Positions 12,351 through 24,340 of a stretch of DNA of 64,000 nucleotides are shown here, piece after piece (the stretch's first letter is position 1; each line of letters opens with the position of its first letter). The stretch comes from Niebla homalea. Lineage: Eukaryota > Ascomycota > Lecanoromycetes > Lecanorales > Ramalinaceae. Under the pieces are notes generated by a model. It saw only the letters and a program-made list of their open reading frames with translations, did no database searches and was not told the DNA's origin. The DNA lies in assembly GCA_019925105.1 (NCBI GenBank), contig JAHGAU010000006.1, forward strand, positions 744,001 to 808,000, written 5' to 3'. The position numbers were made by a program, and so were the translations under genes.

Positions 12351-13500
12351 TAATTTTTTTAATTATTTATTCCTTTTTATTATTAATTAATTTAGGTGCT
12401 TATATTATAACCTCCGCCGTTTAATTATTAACGTAAGTATAATAAAGCTTTAAAAGAAAAATATAGATAATAAGGTAAATTTAATAAATAATAAAAAGGA
12501 ATAAACGGTATGTTTACGTTTTAATTTTATTATTAATTTTAAAGGGTCTTATAAATTAAAGTATAAGCTTTTTACTTAATTACTTTAACTTAAGATTTTT
12601 AATATTTAATATTATTAAATCGTTAACGTTATATAACTTTAACTTATATTTCTTATTATATATTTTTTAAGTTAATTTAATAATATAGCGTTATTAATCC
12701 GTTAATATTAATCGTATTTTATATAATATTTTAACCTTATTTTTTACTATAAATATCTTTTCTTTTATAAGTTTATCTTTAAGTTTAAAATAAATATTTA
12801 AATTATAATTATATATTACTATAAAAAAGCTATAATTTAAAGTTAAATATTCTGAGTTTATATAAATAAATTTAATTAAAAAGAATAACTTTATTTAATT
12901 TATTTACTTAAAGCTAATAAAAATCCTTAAATATTATTTAAGGTTTTAATTTTAATGCTTTATTTAATTATCCGTTTACGGGTAAAAAGCGGTACTTAAT
13001 TTACGCTTTATCTTTATATAATAATATATTAAACCTTAGAATTTATTAATAAATAAAGACCCCCGGTTAATTATAATTTTAATTAACGTATTATAATATA
13101 ATATAATTTCTTTAAAGAAAAAATCCGTTAATATAGCGGTATCGATTTATTTTATAATAAGGAAATATTTATATATCTTTATATATTTATTTACGATTAT
13201 TAAAATTGAATTATAAATATTATCCTTAATTTTATTTACGGGTAAACCGGTAATAAAATCTATATTAAGTTCTTTTTAAAATACGGTTAATTAAAAAAGT
13301 AAAATAAGCTTACCGTAAAGGCGGTAACGCGGTACCTTAATCCTTTAATAAGTATCGTACGTTTTAATATAATTATTAATTTAAGCCTTTAAGCCGTCTT
13401 AATAATATTTACGGGCTAAAAGTTTATAAGTCTTTTCAGCTTTAAAATAGCCTATTAATAGGTTATTATAATATTTATTAATTAACTTTTTTTTAACCGT
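12351..13500 (-). pseudogene. E2 integrase relic
   Basis: This is the integrase part of the E2 polyprotein, which inserts the element cDNA into chromosomes. On the minus strand, about 13,395-13,480 reads KYYNNLLIGYF, then KAEKTYKLLARKYY, corresponding to the H-x-H zinc-binding half (KYHDDPLAGHFG..KT..L..RKYYW) with both His codons turned to Tyr (CAC/CAT to TAC/TAT), as RIP predicts. Downstream (lower coordinates) the catalytic core should lie at about 13,300-12,800, but I could not place D,D,E with certainty. The C-terminal limit is estimated. Confidence 0.72.
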
Positions 13501-15400
13501 TTTATCCCGGGGGATATATATATGGCTTTTATAGGTAATAAGGTTATTAAGATTAAGTTTTTAAGTATTATTATAACCTTAATAAGAATACGTCGGCGTT
13601 ATATTATCGTTTTTAATCTTATATATAAATATATTATTAACTTATAGATCCTTAATAAATAATTTAATTAACTTAAATTCCTTATAAGGCTTTTTAAGTA
13701 ATTATTAAATCTCTTTTTACGGGATAATAACCTAAATATTTTTTAAAGCGAATAATAATTAATAATTAATAACCGTTATCCGCCGGTACTCCGTTAACTT
13801 ATTAAATTAAAATATAAGCTTATTCTATAAAGTAAATAATAAGGTAATATTAAAAAGTAAAACTTTTTTATAGTCTAGACGTCTTAATAAAGGATTAATA
13901 AAGTTTATTTTACCTTAATAATAAAATATTTTAAAGTTATAACTAACAAGTTTTAAAACCTACTTAACCTAATACGGGCTTAACGCCGGCTATTTTATAA
14001 ACCTTTAAAGGTTATTATAATCTATCTATATTTAAATAACTTTAAGGTTCTTTTTTAAATAATACCGTTATTACTTAAACGTTATAACGATAATAAAAAG
14101 TTTTTAATCGTACGTTTTATAATTCTATTTAATAAAGATTATTTTTCTGGATTAATATATAATTAAGCGTTAATAACTTTCCTTAAACTATTAAGATAAG
14201 ATACCTATAATAATAAAGTTAAATATATTTATCTTTACTTATATTTTCCGTTTTAAGTTAAAATAACGGAATAATAACGCGTTAATAAATGTCTCGCGGA
14301 GCCGGCGGAACGCCATATTAACCGTATTATTCTACTCTAACGGGCCAGCCTTTTTCCCTTCTTTATTATCCTTAAGTAGATTAATTAAGGGCTTAACTAT
14401 CCTTAAATATTTATAAATAAAATAACGATAAAAATTTATAAAACTTAAAAAACTTATATTTCCTAATAGGTTTTCGGGGTAAATTAATCCTTAATAATTT
14501 AAATACGCTTTTAGTTTATTTAAATCCCTTTAATAAAAACGATAAACCTTAAGAACTTTACTTAAATAATATTAAATTAATATTTCTTAAGGTTAATATA
14601 AAACTGGAATTAATAAAATTACTTAAGGACTTATTAAATATAATATTAATAATCCGCCGGATTTTTATTAAATATTAAAATATTATTTAAGTAAATTATA
14701 TAAATTATATTAATAAAGTTAATAAAAGTATAATTAATATAAGCTTAAAAGATCGCCGGGGCGTTAATTAACTTAAACGGTATAATAAGATACTTAAAGT
14801 AACCGTAATATATACGGAACGTTATCTTTTATTTATCGTTAAACTTAATCCGTAATTAATAATAAGTATCCTTAAGATTTAACTTAATAAACCGTTTAAA
14901 ATTATTTAACCGGTTAAAAGTTTTAATAATTAAGGGTAATAAGTATCGATTTTTAATTATAACCGTATTTAATCTATAATAATTAATATAAAAATAAAGG
15001 CCGCCGTCCTTCTTAAGTATAAAAAGGATTAAAGCGTTTACGGATAACGTTAAGTAATAAATTTAACCTTAAACTATAATATCCTTAAGATACCGCCGGA
15101 GCTCCGTTAACTTTATTTAAAATAAGTTATATAAGGGATTATATAATAACTCTTTATTATTTAAATTAATAACGTAATCCTTTTATTTTAATTTAAGTAA
15201 AATATTAATTATATTATTAAAAAAATATTTATATATTTACTTAGCTCTTTTAAGATACTCCGATTAATAAAGTTTTTTATAATATTTATATACGTTAAAT
15301 TACTTTAAAAAATTCATAATACTTTTAAGTATTCCGTTATTACGTTTACGTAAATAATTATAAAAACCTTATTAATTTCCGTTAAACTTTAATTGAAATT
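13501..15400 (-). pseudogene. E2 reverse transcriptase-RNase H relic
   Basis: This is a clear Ty3/gypsy polymerase on the minus strand. At about 15,025-14,970 it reads FILKKDGGLYFYINYYRLN, the RIP form of the F.PKKDGGLRFCVDYRRLN block. From about 14,825 it reads YYGYFKYLIIPFKLINAP, the form of RYGYFEYLVMPFGLTNAP. The catalytic box at about 14,680-14,695 reads YLNN, both Asp codons of YLDD having become AAT; the next residues are ILIF. The protein is therefore catalytically dead as well as full of stops. RNase H should lie below 14,500 but is not individually resolved. Neighbours: integrase follows (lower coordinates) and protease/gag precede. Confidence 0.92.
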
Positions 15401-17023
15401 ATAAATATTATCAATTTATAACTTATAAGAATTAACTTTAAAGTATTATTTATCCGCCGCCGGATTAATCGTTATTTATAAGGTATATAAGGTTAATAAA
15501 TTAAAAATTACGTTTAAATTTTCTTAATTAATAATATAGAAAAATATTTTATATTATTTTTATTATTTTTAATTATTAATTAAATAATACTATAATTAAT
15601 AAGCGTTATAATAAAAAATTTATTTATTATTAAGAAAAGCCGTTTACGGTAAAATAACGGGGGTTAACTATAAGTCTTATTAAACCGTATATACTTATAA
15701 AATTAAATTTATTTAAACTTTAATATTAATTAATATACTTAATAATTAAGGATTATCTTAAAAACTCATTTAACCCTTAATAATAAAAGCCGGATATATC
15801 TTTAATTATCTCTTTATTAATTTTAACTTTAAAACGCTACCGGAGCTTTATCGTTTTTTAATATATTATTTTTTTTACGGGATTTTACGCTTATTATTAA
15901 GACCTTATTTTATAAAACGGTAAAGCAATTAAATATATAATAGCCCTTTCCGTAATATATATAATATTTAATATTCTTATTTACTTTAAGGGCGGCGTCG
16001 GAATTTTTAAGTATAATTTTACGCTTTTAACTATAAAAATCAATTTTAATAAAGGTATACGTCGGCTTTAAGTTATCGGAATTAAGTTTAAATACCTTAT
16101 TTTTAAAGGATTTACCCTTATTAACTTTTTAATTACCATTAATAATACGCTTTAGGTTATTTTCTTATATAATCGTTACCGTTATAATATCGTTCCGGGT
16201 TCTTAATATTTTATTAATTATAAGGATTTTAATTTTAAGCTTTAATAAAAGCTTTATAAAAAATATATAAATATAAAATTTATTTAATAATAATAATAAA
16301 TCCTTTTTTATAATTTTTAAAGTATTACGGAACTATATTATTTTTTAATTAAAATATTACTTAATATCTTTAAACCGTTTATAATAAATAAACCGGTAAT
16401 TTTCCGGATTAATTATTAAGTTTAAAAGTTTATCCTTAAGCTTTTAATAACTTATTTTATTAATTTCTTTATCCGGTAAATTAAAGATTTTATAAAAGAT
16501 AAACCTTAAATAAAAAATTATCTTTTTTCTCTTAATAAAGAAATACTTAAGATAAAGTATAAATTATCTTTTTAAATTAATAAATTACGTTTAATATTTA
16601 TTTTTAAATTTCTTTTAATATAATTTAAACCTTTCCGGACGAAAAAACTTATTTTTATAAGGTAAAATAAAAGCCGTTAGCGGTATATTATCGGTATAAA
16701 GCTTAATAATAAAGTTAACGCGGGAAAAAGTCCCGGAATATAAACCTTTATATTACGTATTAATACGGTTAAATATATATTCTTAATAAATATAATTTTT
16801 AACCTTAAGCCGGTTAACTTTAAATTATAGTTTCAGAAATTAAGCTTATTAAACCGTAATATTATAATGGTATTCCGCCGCTTTAATTTATTTAATTATA
16901 ATAAAAGGGTTTTTAATTAAAAAGCGAATATCGTTTTCTTATTTTAAGGTTTATTAAGTTAATTAAGTATTTATTACGATAATAACGTTAAACCTTCTCT
17001 TTAATAAAGAAAAAGAATTAAAA
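15401..17023 (-). pseudogene. E2 gag-protease region, decayed
   Basis: This lies between the 5' LTR (right) and the reverse transcriptase, so by position it held leader, gag and protease. No capsid, zinc-knuckle or DTG/DSG protease motif was found with confidence, because RIP has rewritten most codons. Length (about 1.6 kb) suits a Ty3/gypsy gag-protease. The purine run just inside the right LTR (about 17,004-17,023) replaces any recognisable primer-binding site. Confidence 0.5.
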
Positions 17024-17356
17024 TATTAAATTAACTCCATTAATAATATACCGGCGGGACTAATAAAAGTAAATATAGAAAACGTAATATTACGGTTTAA
17101 ATACTTAAGTATTACTTTAATAAGTAAATTAATAATAAGATTAATTCTTAAAGAACTTAAAAAGAATTAAGGTATAATTTTTACTTAAAATAAAAGTAAT
17201 AATTACCCCGCTTTATACCTATTAAGCTACGGCTTATAAATAACGTATACCAAGGCCGTTACCAAAACCTTTTACCAAGGCCTAACGGCCTACCTTAACG
17301 CAGCAATATAGCGTACCACTGTGGCGCCGGCGCAGAGGTGGCGCTAGCTGCTAACA
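17024..17356 (-). repeat. E2 right LTR (5' LTR)
   Basis: This 333-bp copy of 9,703-10,035 begins with the RIP-altered TATTAAATTAACTCC and ends CGCTAGCTGCTAACA. Here the outer (right) 60-70 bases are unmutated and the inner side is altered, the mirror image of the left LTR. Confidence 0.93.
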
Positions 17357-17613
17357 TAAAGGGGGAAATAGTATAAATACTTAAAGAAATTTATAATAAC
17401 ATAAAATACTTTTTTTTAAAAATTATATTAAAAAAGTTATAATATCGCTATTAATAACTAAATATAATAAAAGATATTATAAAATATATATAAAGGTACC
17501 TAGTTTACGCGAAGTAAGTATACAGAAGTTATACGGTTTTATTAAGTTTAATTAAGGTAAAACCCTTTTTAATTTATTTAAAACGGACTTTATTAAACTT
17601 TTTAAATAAATAT
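17357..17613 (+). pseudogene. E1 integrase fragment: zinc-binding domain and first catalytic Asp
   Basis: Reading resumes right after E2 in the plus direction. The translation EIV.ILKEIYNNIKYFFLK is the RIP form of the integrase H(x)3-H segment, and YLVYAK at 17,498-17,515 is the C..C half (CLVCAK) with both Cys codons now TAC. DFIKLFK at 17,586-17,606 is the start of the catalytic core (DFIGPFx) with the first catalytic Asp codon still GAC at 17,586-17,588. The piece ends at 17,613, where LINE B begins. Its last 13 bases are the left copy of the LINE B target duplication. Confidence 0.85.
17601..17613. repeat. Target-site duplication of LINE B, left copy
   Basis: TTTAAATAAATAT directly before the LINE 3' tail repeats exactly at 23,440-23,452 beyond the LINE 5' end. 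A 13-bp variable-length duplication is typical of target-primed reverse transcription. Confidence 0.9.
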
Positions 17614-17649
17614 TGATTGATTGATTGATTTATATTACGGATTTAATTA

Positions 17650-20600
17650 AGCTAATTCCAGCGTTCCTTAATACGCGGCCTTTTAACTTTATTAATAACC
17701 GTAAAAACCTAATACTTATAACGTTAAGGTAAAAACTAATATTTATTAGGTTTTTACTTTTTATCCCTTAAGGTAAAGGATATTAATAGCCGTCTAAAGA
17801 ATAATAATTTATTCGTATATTTCTTATATTTTAACTTCCTTAAGAAAATTTATAATATTATAATTATATCCTTATAGGGGTTACCTTTAAACTTATTATT
17901 TTTCCGCTTTTTTATATATTTATATTACTTTAACTTTACGTAACGCCTTTAAATATCCTTATTAATATTTATATATTTAATATATACATTTTTTATATTA
18001 TTATTATTATTAACTTTTTTAAAGATTTTTAATAAACGTTTATTATTATATCCTTATAATTATAGAAGATATTTTTTAATTTATATAATTAACGTAACCG
18101 GTTTCCGTTTCTCTTTTTTTTCCTTAATTAATAACGGGCCTTCTTTATAAAATTTTTAATAATTTCGTTTATTTTTATAGCGAAGTTAAATTATAATAGT
18201 AATCCGGTAAATATTATAAACTTAATAATTACCCGGATACTTTACTTTATAAATAATATTTAACGGTAATTATAAGTATTAATTTTTATAATAAGTTTTA
18301 ACTTAATTTCTATAAATAAAAAATAAAAAATAAAAATATATATAATATCCTACTTTTTTTATTTATATTTATATCCGGTATTTATTCAATTTCCGGTATA
18401 TATAATAAATAAGAAATAAATTAAACCGTTTTTACCCGTCCGGAGTTAAATTGTTAATACGTTATTACCCTTCCTTATAATATTATAACGGTAAAGATAC
18501 TTATTAATAATCTTTTTATTATTAAGAATTAAATAATAATAATTTTAAAATATAAAGTCTTTATATTTTTATTAATATTTAATTTACTTTATTATAACCT
18601 ATAAGGTAATTATTATAGCCTTTACTTTTTAAATCCTTTTAATCTCGGTTTTTCTTATATTTAACGGAAGTTTATATATATTTAAATTAATTTTTAAAAT
18701 ATCGGTAAAATTAACTTCCTTCTTAATTTATTCTTATTTTATCTTAATAGGAAAAAAGATAAATATCTTTAATTTATTCCCTTTAATTTAAAGCTTATTA
18801 AGATTCTGGTAAATCCGTTTATTTCCTATTATCGTAATTAAATATATATATGATTTTAATTTTATTTAAGGGATTATTTAATTTAATAAGATTTTAATTA
18901 ACGGTATAAAGACCTTAAATTTTAATATTAAGATAAAAATTACTTTATAAGTACCGTTAATTATTCTTAAATACTGATTTTAAACTTTCTATAATATTTA
19001 AATAAGCTCCTTCTTATATCCCGGAGTACTTTTAAGTATATATTAAATGGTTATAGCGTATATTATAATTAATTTTATTATGGCTTAATAGATAATCCGG
19101 GCCTTTTATAACGTAGTTCTTTATATTAATATAATGAAATAAATAAAACCTTTTTTTTATAAAGTTATTTTCTTTTAGATTTTTCTTATATAGTCCTTTT
19201 AATTAAATTTCTTATTTACTTAAAAATTAAGGACTTTAATATCAATATCCGGTTTTACCGTAATTTTATTTAAGTTTATTATAATTATTATATTATATAA
19301 CTTTAAGCTTTTAATTATATAAATAAATTTATATTTATATAGCGTAAATTAAATCTTATAAATTTTTACTTATTAAAAATAAACTTTATAAGTTTATTTT
19401 AATTTGAAATAATTTATATATATAAAAATATTATAAGTTAAAAAGTAAACGTTATTAATAAAGTTTTTAACTTAAATTTTTTATTTTAATTTAATAAGTT
19501 TTTTAATTAATAAACCGTTAAAGAATAAAAATAATATAAGAAAAATAAACGATTTTTAAGGAATTTCCGTTATAGCGGGCTTTATCGGGCTTATTTTTTA
19601 TCTTAGGTTAATTAATATAACTTAATTACTTAAGAAATTCTTTATTTATTTAATTAAAAAAAGTAATATCTTTTTCTTCTTTGAGTTATATAATAATTTT
19701 TAATAATTTACTTTATTAAAAATACCTATAATATTAAAATAAAGAAGATTTATAATATATTTCTTCCTATGATTTTATATTATATATACGCCGTTAATTA
19801 ATCCTTTAAAGATTATTTTTATTAATTAATTTTTCTTTATTTTTATTTTTTAATCGGAAAGAAGTTTATAGTTTTTTATATAATTATTAAGGATTTTTAT
19901 TATTACCGTTTTTAAGGCCTTCCTTAACGTATGAAGAAGTATAATAAGTTTATAAGACTTTACTTTAAAGTAATCCGGCTTAATAAACTTTTTAAAAATA
20001 ATTATTTTTACTTCCTTAAACTTACGTAAATAATAACCGATATTAAAGTATACTTAAAAGAAATAAGTAAAAACCCTTTTAAATAATAATATTATTATTA
20101 ATAAGAATCTATTAAGGATTTTATTTAATCGCGGGGCTTTATTTTTCTTTAATTTATTAATCGTTTTAATTATTATATCTTATATTATTACTTTATTTAT
20201 TAATATAAGGTCAAAATATATAACGCCGTCAATATCGTTTAAGTTAACCTTTAACGGAAAGGGGAAAAATACTCTTTTAAGGGCCTTAATTTTACCGTTA
20301 AAGGTATTAATTAATATATTATTAAATCTTTTAAGGGGTAAGAATTTAAGGATAAACTTTAATTTTTTATTTTATTCTTTATTATATTTTATTAGCTTTT
20401 AAATATTATAAAATAAAACCTTTAAATTATATATTATAGATTAAAAGTATATTTATTTAACCTTTTTAATAATCTTCTCCTTTACCTTTTAAGTAACCTT
20501 TAATTAATTAAGTATCTTTTAACTTTTATATTTAAAAGTTTACTTTATTAATTTTTTTACTTTTATAATTATAATTATATATTTTTAATTTTAATAAATT

Positions 20601-21800
20601 TTAACTTTTTAAGAAAATTTTATTATCGGAATTATTTTATTAATTACTACATTTAATACTTTTATTATTTACTTTATAAAGAGGTTAATCCGGTCTTTAT
20701 TATTTCATTAAAGGAGGTCCGTAAATTATATTATTATCTTTTCTGTTTTTATATAAACCTTTATTATTTTAATTATTTTCCACGCTTTTTTTACTGATAA
20801 TAATAAGGTCGTATTAATAATCCAGTTTAAAATTATTTATATCGGTATATAATCTGAATTATATTTTAAGTTTTCTTATAACCTATATATTATTATAACC
20901 GCGTTAATAACCTTTTCCGTATTAAAGGTTAAATTAATTATTATTTTAAATTTATAATTTTCTTACGTAATAATCTTTTATAATATTAATAATAAAAGGT
21001 TAATTTAAGTAATAATTATTAATAAATTATCCGATTTAACGTAATTTATTATACGTTTTTCTTCGTTTTATATATAATAATATAAGTTAAAATCTTTAAA
21101 TAATATATATTTATTTAAAATAATTAAAACCTCTTTAAGTAATAATATTATAAACGGTTTTTCCTTATTAACCGGCGGCGGGTTATATATATTATAAATA
21201 TTAAAGTCGCTTTTTAAGTTCCCTTTTTTTATAATACGAAGTATATAAAGGTTTCTACCGTAATAAATAATATCTTAGTTATTTACGTTAAGCCGCTTAT
21301 TTATAAAGAAATATATTCTGGTTATTTTATTCCCCTTAAATGTTAAATAAAACCCTTTTTTCGGGTTATTAAATAAATATATATATAAGTTATATAATAA
21401 TTCTTATATTATTATAATATTAATATTTTTAAATTTTTTAAACTTAAATATTAATATTATTATTTTAATTTCTTTATTATAAACGTTATATTATATTATT
21501 CTTAAAAGCGTTAATATATTATATATTAACATTTATAAAAATTTCTTTATTTATATTTATTTAAGTTATAGACTTTTTATTAAAGTTAAGCGTTTTTTAA
21601 TTTAATATTTTCCTGGTTATTATTAAGAACGTAAAACGGTTAACCCTTAAAATTAAGATTATAAAAAGTTTCCTTTTTTTTATTTTATCCGTTACCGTTA
21701 TTTACCTTTTATTATTTTATTAATTAAGCTTATGTTTTAAGGTTACCTTTAATTAATTTATTAAATTAATTCCGTATATATTATATTATTGGATTTTTAT
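17650..21800 (-). pseudogene. LINE ORF2 relic, copy B
   Basis: This is a decayed endonuclease-reverse transcriptase-RNase H polyprotein. On the minus strand, about 20,110-20,165 reads TINKLKKNKAPRLNKIL, the conserved KKDKAPGPDGI block of LINE reverse transcriptases. About 21,030-21,110 aligns with the endonuclease segment seen best in copy C, and 19,200-19,500 aligns with the region just after the catalytic FxDD box. RIP stops are dense throughout, and it is visibly more damaged than copy D. Limits follow alignment to copy C. Confidence 0.78.
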
Positions 21801-21849
21801 AATTATCCAAATTTCTTTAGATTTAATCTCCCTGGCTTTTATTATATAC

Positions 21850-23421
21850 TTAGAATCTTATATTAAGTATTCCTTTTTATTATATACGGTATATTTAAAT
21901 ATGCCCTTTATAAGCCCCTTAATTATTAACTTTATATACTTATAAATATTATAATTTTTAATATAAACCGTATATTTTATAATATTAAAATACTTTATAA
22001 TAATATATTTATAACCTTAATATTTAAAATATTAATAAATATCCGCCGCTTTATCTTATAATTAGATTATTTTAAGAAATCCTTTTTTAATAATTCCTTT
22101 ATTTAAGATATTATTATATATTTTTATTAATATTATACTTAATATAATAATAAAATACGTTTTTATGCGTTTTAAAGAATTAAGTCTCCTTATTACCAGA
22201 AGAAGCCTATAATTAACGATTTTAAGCCTTAAATAAAAAACCGTATTTTCCTTTTTTATATTTTTTAATATAGCTTTTTTTTTCGGTTTTTATAAAACGT
22301 AATAGGTATATTTTATTTATTATAATAATAAACGATTACCTTAAAATCTTAACCGATTTATATTCTTTTTTATTAATTTAAGTTTTAAACCTTTTTAAGC
22401 TTTTTTTCGCCTTTAATAACGTTATATTAAGAAAAATATTTTTACTTTATAGTTTATATACCGTAATAATCTATTTTATTAATAATTCCGTTATTACCTT
22501 AAAAGCCTTTATTAATTATAATAGGTTTATTTCTATAATTACGTTCTTCTCCTTATTATTAAATAGGCGGACTATTATTATCCTCGCTTTCTTTAATATA
22601 ATTATTTTCTCCTCCGTTATCCCCTTGTTTTCTATTACGGGTACCTTTTTTACTATTTTTATTACTTAATTCTTTTTCGCTTAAAAGGTTATTGTTCTTA
22701 TACTTATATTTTATATCCTTAATTTTAAACCGCTGTTTTTACCCTTTATTAACTCTTTTACTTCCGCCTTTTAAGAACCTTATAAATATTCCGCTTTTTT
22801 TAATTTTACTTTTATTTTTATATAAAAGTCTTTTATACTTTTTAATTTAATTTATAATATTAATTAAGTCTTTAACGTAATATTCTTTTATTTTATTATA
22901 AAGAATCCTTTTAAGGCTTTTACCGCTTTTTTTACCGCTTTTTTACCCTTATTTATTAAACGATATACCGTCTCCGTTTTTTATTTTTAATCTTTTAAGG
23001 TCTTATCTTCTTTATTAGCTTTATTTCCTTTTTATATATCCTTAATAATATTTTTACCGCGGTTTTCCCGCTTTTTTCTTTTATTTATACTTTTTATTAT
23101 TAATATTATACCGGCCTTCTTAACCCTTTATTTACCTATTATTTCCGTATTATTATTACGTATTTTACGCGCTTTAATACGCGTATTTTATTAACCTTAA
23201 TTCCTTTATTTACTTTAAGTATTATCCGGCTTATTATTATTATATTATCCGTATATATCGTTGCTGTTTCCATTAATATAAGCTACTTACCCGTTTACCA
23301 CCTTATTTTTAACCATTACGCCACTTCTATTTATCGTACTTAATATACTTCCCTTATTATTACTAAAGCTATACGTATATGTATCGTTTTAGACCTCAGG
23401 GGTCCCTTTGTTCGTCGCTAT
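21850..23421 (-). pseudogene. LINE ORF1 relic, copy B, start codon lost
   Basis: This gag-like ORF1 aligns with copies A and C. The initiator ATG at 23,419-23,421 has become ATA, a RIP-type change that the other two copies escaped. The first codons still read ATNKGTPEV-like residues. The small minus-strand open frame at 23,772-23,957 is outside this element and is not related. Confidence 0.65.
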
Positions 23422-23439
23422 CCTCAAATAATTATTTTC

Positions 23440-24340
23440 TTTAAATAAATATAAAGCGGTCTTTAATACGTCTTTAATATAATAAATTATTTCTTACGAT
23501 TTATATAATTATTCTATATTATATTAATTAAAGTAAAGGACGTAATCGCTATATTAAAAGAGTATATAAATTATTACTTAAAACTTATTATAATATATAT
23601 AGATATCGGGAAGGTATTTATAAATAAGAAAATAAGAAGTTTTTTCCGGTTATATAATATTTAATTTATCCCTATATTAAGTATAATATATAAGGTAATA
23701 AATATAATAAAGTTTAATAACCAGATTTCATAAAATATTATAAAGAAAATATAAACTTAATAAAAGTATAATTAAATATAAGCGGGAAAATTAACGATAT
23801 TAAGCGTTAACGTAAAATATATTAAATACTTAAAGTACGCTTTAATTAATATCCTTTTTAAGGTTAAACCGGATATAATATAAAAACGGAACGTAATTAG
23901 ATTAAGAGTTAAAATATATATTATAGAAAGAATAATACCGTTTTTAAAAAAAAACAATATATAAAACCGTTTAAGGATTTATAATAAACTAGGTAAGTAT
24001 TAAAGAAAAGTTATAGGAGAAGTTAAACGTAATAAAGGACCGGTAAAAAAGACGTTATAATAAAAGAGTATAAAGTTAAAATTTATTAAAAGAAAAGTAA
24101 TTAATTATATAATAAAATTTTACTTTTAATCTTAAGAAAATTAAGCCTTAATAAGTCGGATTATTTATTATTAAGGGCTTTATAAAAAAGCATAAAGCTT
24201 TACATATATTAAAAAGGATAAATAGAATTTTTATATTTAAGTTATTTTATAAGGATTATCTTAAAGTATTTATATTATATACCGGGTATCTTAAACCCTT
24301 TAATAAGTTAAAGTTAAAAATAATAAAGAAAATTAAAATC
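23440..24340 (+). pseudogene. E1 integrase fragment: remaining catalytic core and C-terminus
   Basis: This continues the E1 integrase beyond LINE B. At about 23,525-23,660 the plus strand reads KVKDVIAILKEYINYYLK, then YIDIGKVFINKKIRSFFRLY. This matches the segment with the second catalytic Asp (Asp codon at 23,602-23,604; family form Y.DRG..F.N..IR.F). After about 35 residues comes IIKFNNQIS, the position of the catalytic Glu (family form MVE.SN), where the codon now encodes Lys. Farther on, ILKYLYYIPGILNPLNKLK around 24,250-24,315 resembles the C-terminal beta-rich integrase domain. The fragment starts with the right copy of the LINE B target duplication (23,440-23,452). Confidence 0.82.

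Larger units (their letters stand above)
9703..17356 (-). mobile_element. Complete Ty3/gypsy LTR retrotransposon E2 nested in E1
   Basis: A 7,654-bp element bounded by 333-bp direct LTRs, which begin TGTTAG and end CTAACA, and flanked by a 5-bp duplication (TAAAG). The pol gene reads on the minus strand, so the right LTR (17,024-17,356) is the 5' LTR. The minus-strand run AAAAGGGGAAATAA immediately inside the left LTR (about 10,036-10,050) fits a polypurine tract and supports this orientation. The interior is heavily RIP-mutated, whereas the outermost 60 bp or so of both LTRs keep a normal base composition. The insertion lies inside the E1 integrase, so E2 is younger than E1. Confidence 0.93.
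17614..23439 (-). mobile_element. Full-length Tad-like LINE, copy B, nested in the E1 integrase
   Basis: A 5.8-kb non-LTR element on the minus strand. The 3' end (left) carries the short tandem tail TTGATTGATTGATT (AATC repeats on the sense strand) followed by the conserved 3' block ending in ...GGAACGC. The 5' end (right) shows the shared block at about 23,370-23,425. Exact 13-bp duplications flank it. Since it disrupts E1, it is younger than E1. The start codon of ORF1 has been changed from ATG to ATA at 23,419-23,421. Confidence 0.93.
3666..24340 (+). mobile_element. Old Ty3/gypsy retrotransposon E1, interrupted by E2 and LINE B
   Basis: A single Ty3/gypsy-type element on the plus strand can be traced through RT, RNase H and integrase, but it is in three pieces: 3,666-9,702, 17,357-17,613 and 23,440-24,340. 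The reading resumes across both insertions. The integrase zinc-binding domain begins immediately after E2, and the catalytic core that starts just before LINE B continues just after it. I did not find LTRs for E1, so both outer limits are approximate. The left end may have been removed by, or may abut, LINE A. It is the oldest recognisable layer in this part of the window. Confidence 0.8.

Noticed and set aside
17004..17023. Polypurine tract of E2 in plus orientation
   Set aside because: The purine run AAAGAAAAAGAA is there, but pol is clearly on the minus strand and the opposite end has a better G-rich tract.
23772..23957. 61-codon minus-strand open frame
   Set aside because: It overlaps the plus-strand E1 integrase C-terminal relic and has only the hydrophobic bias of AT-rich DNA.
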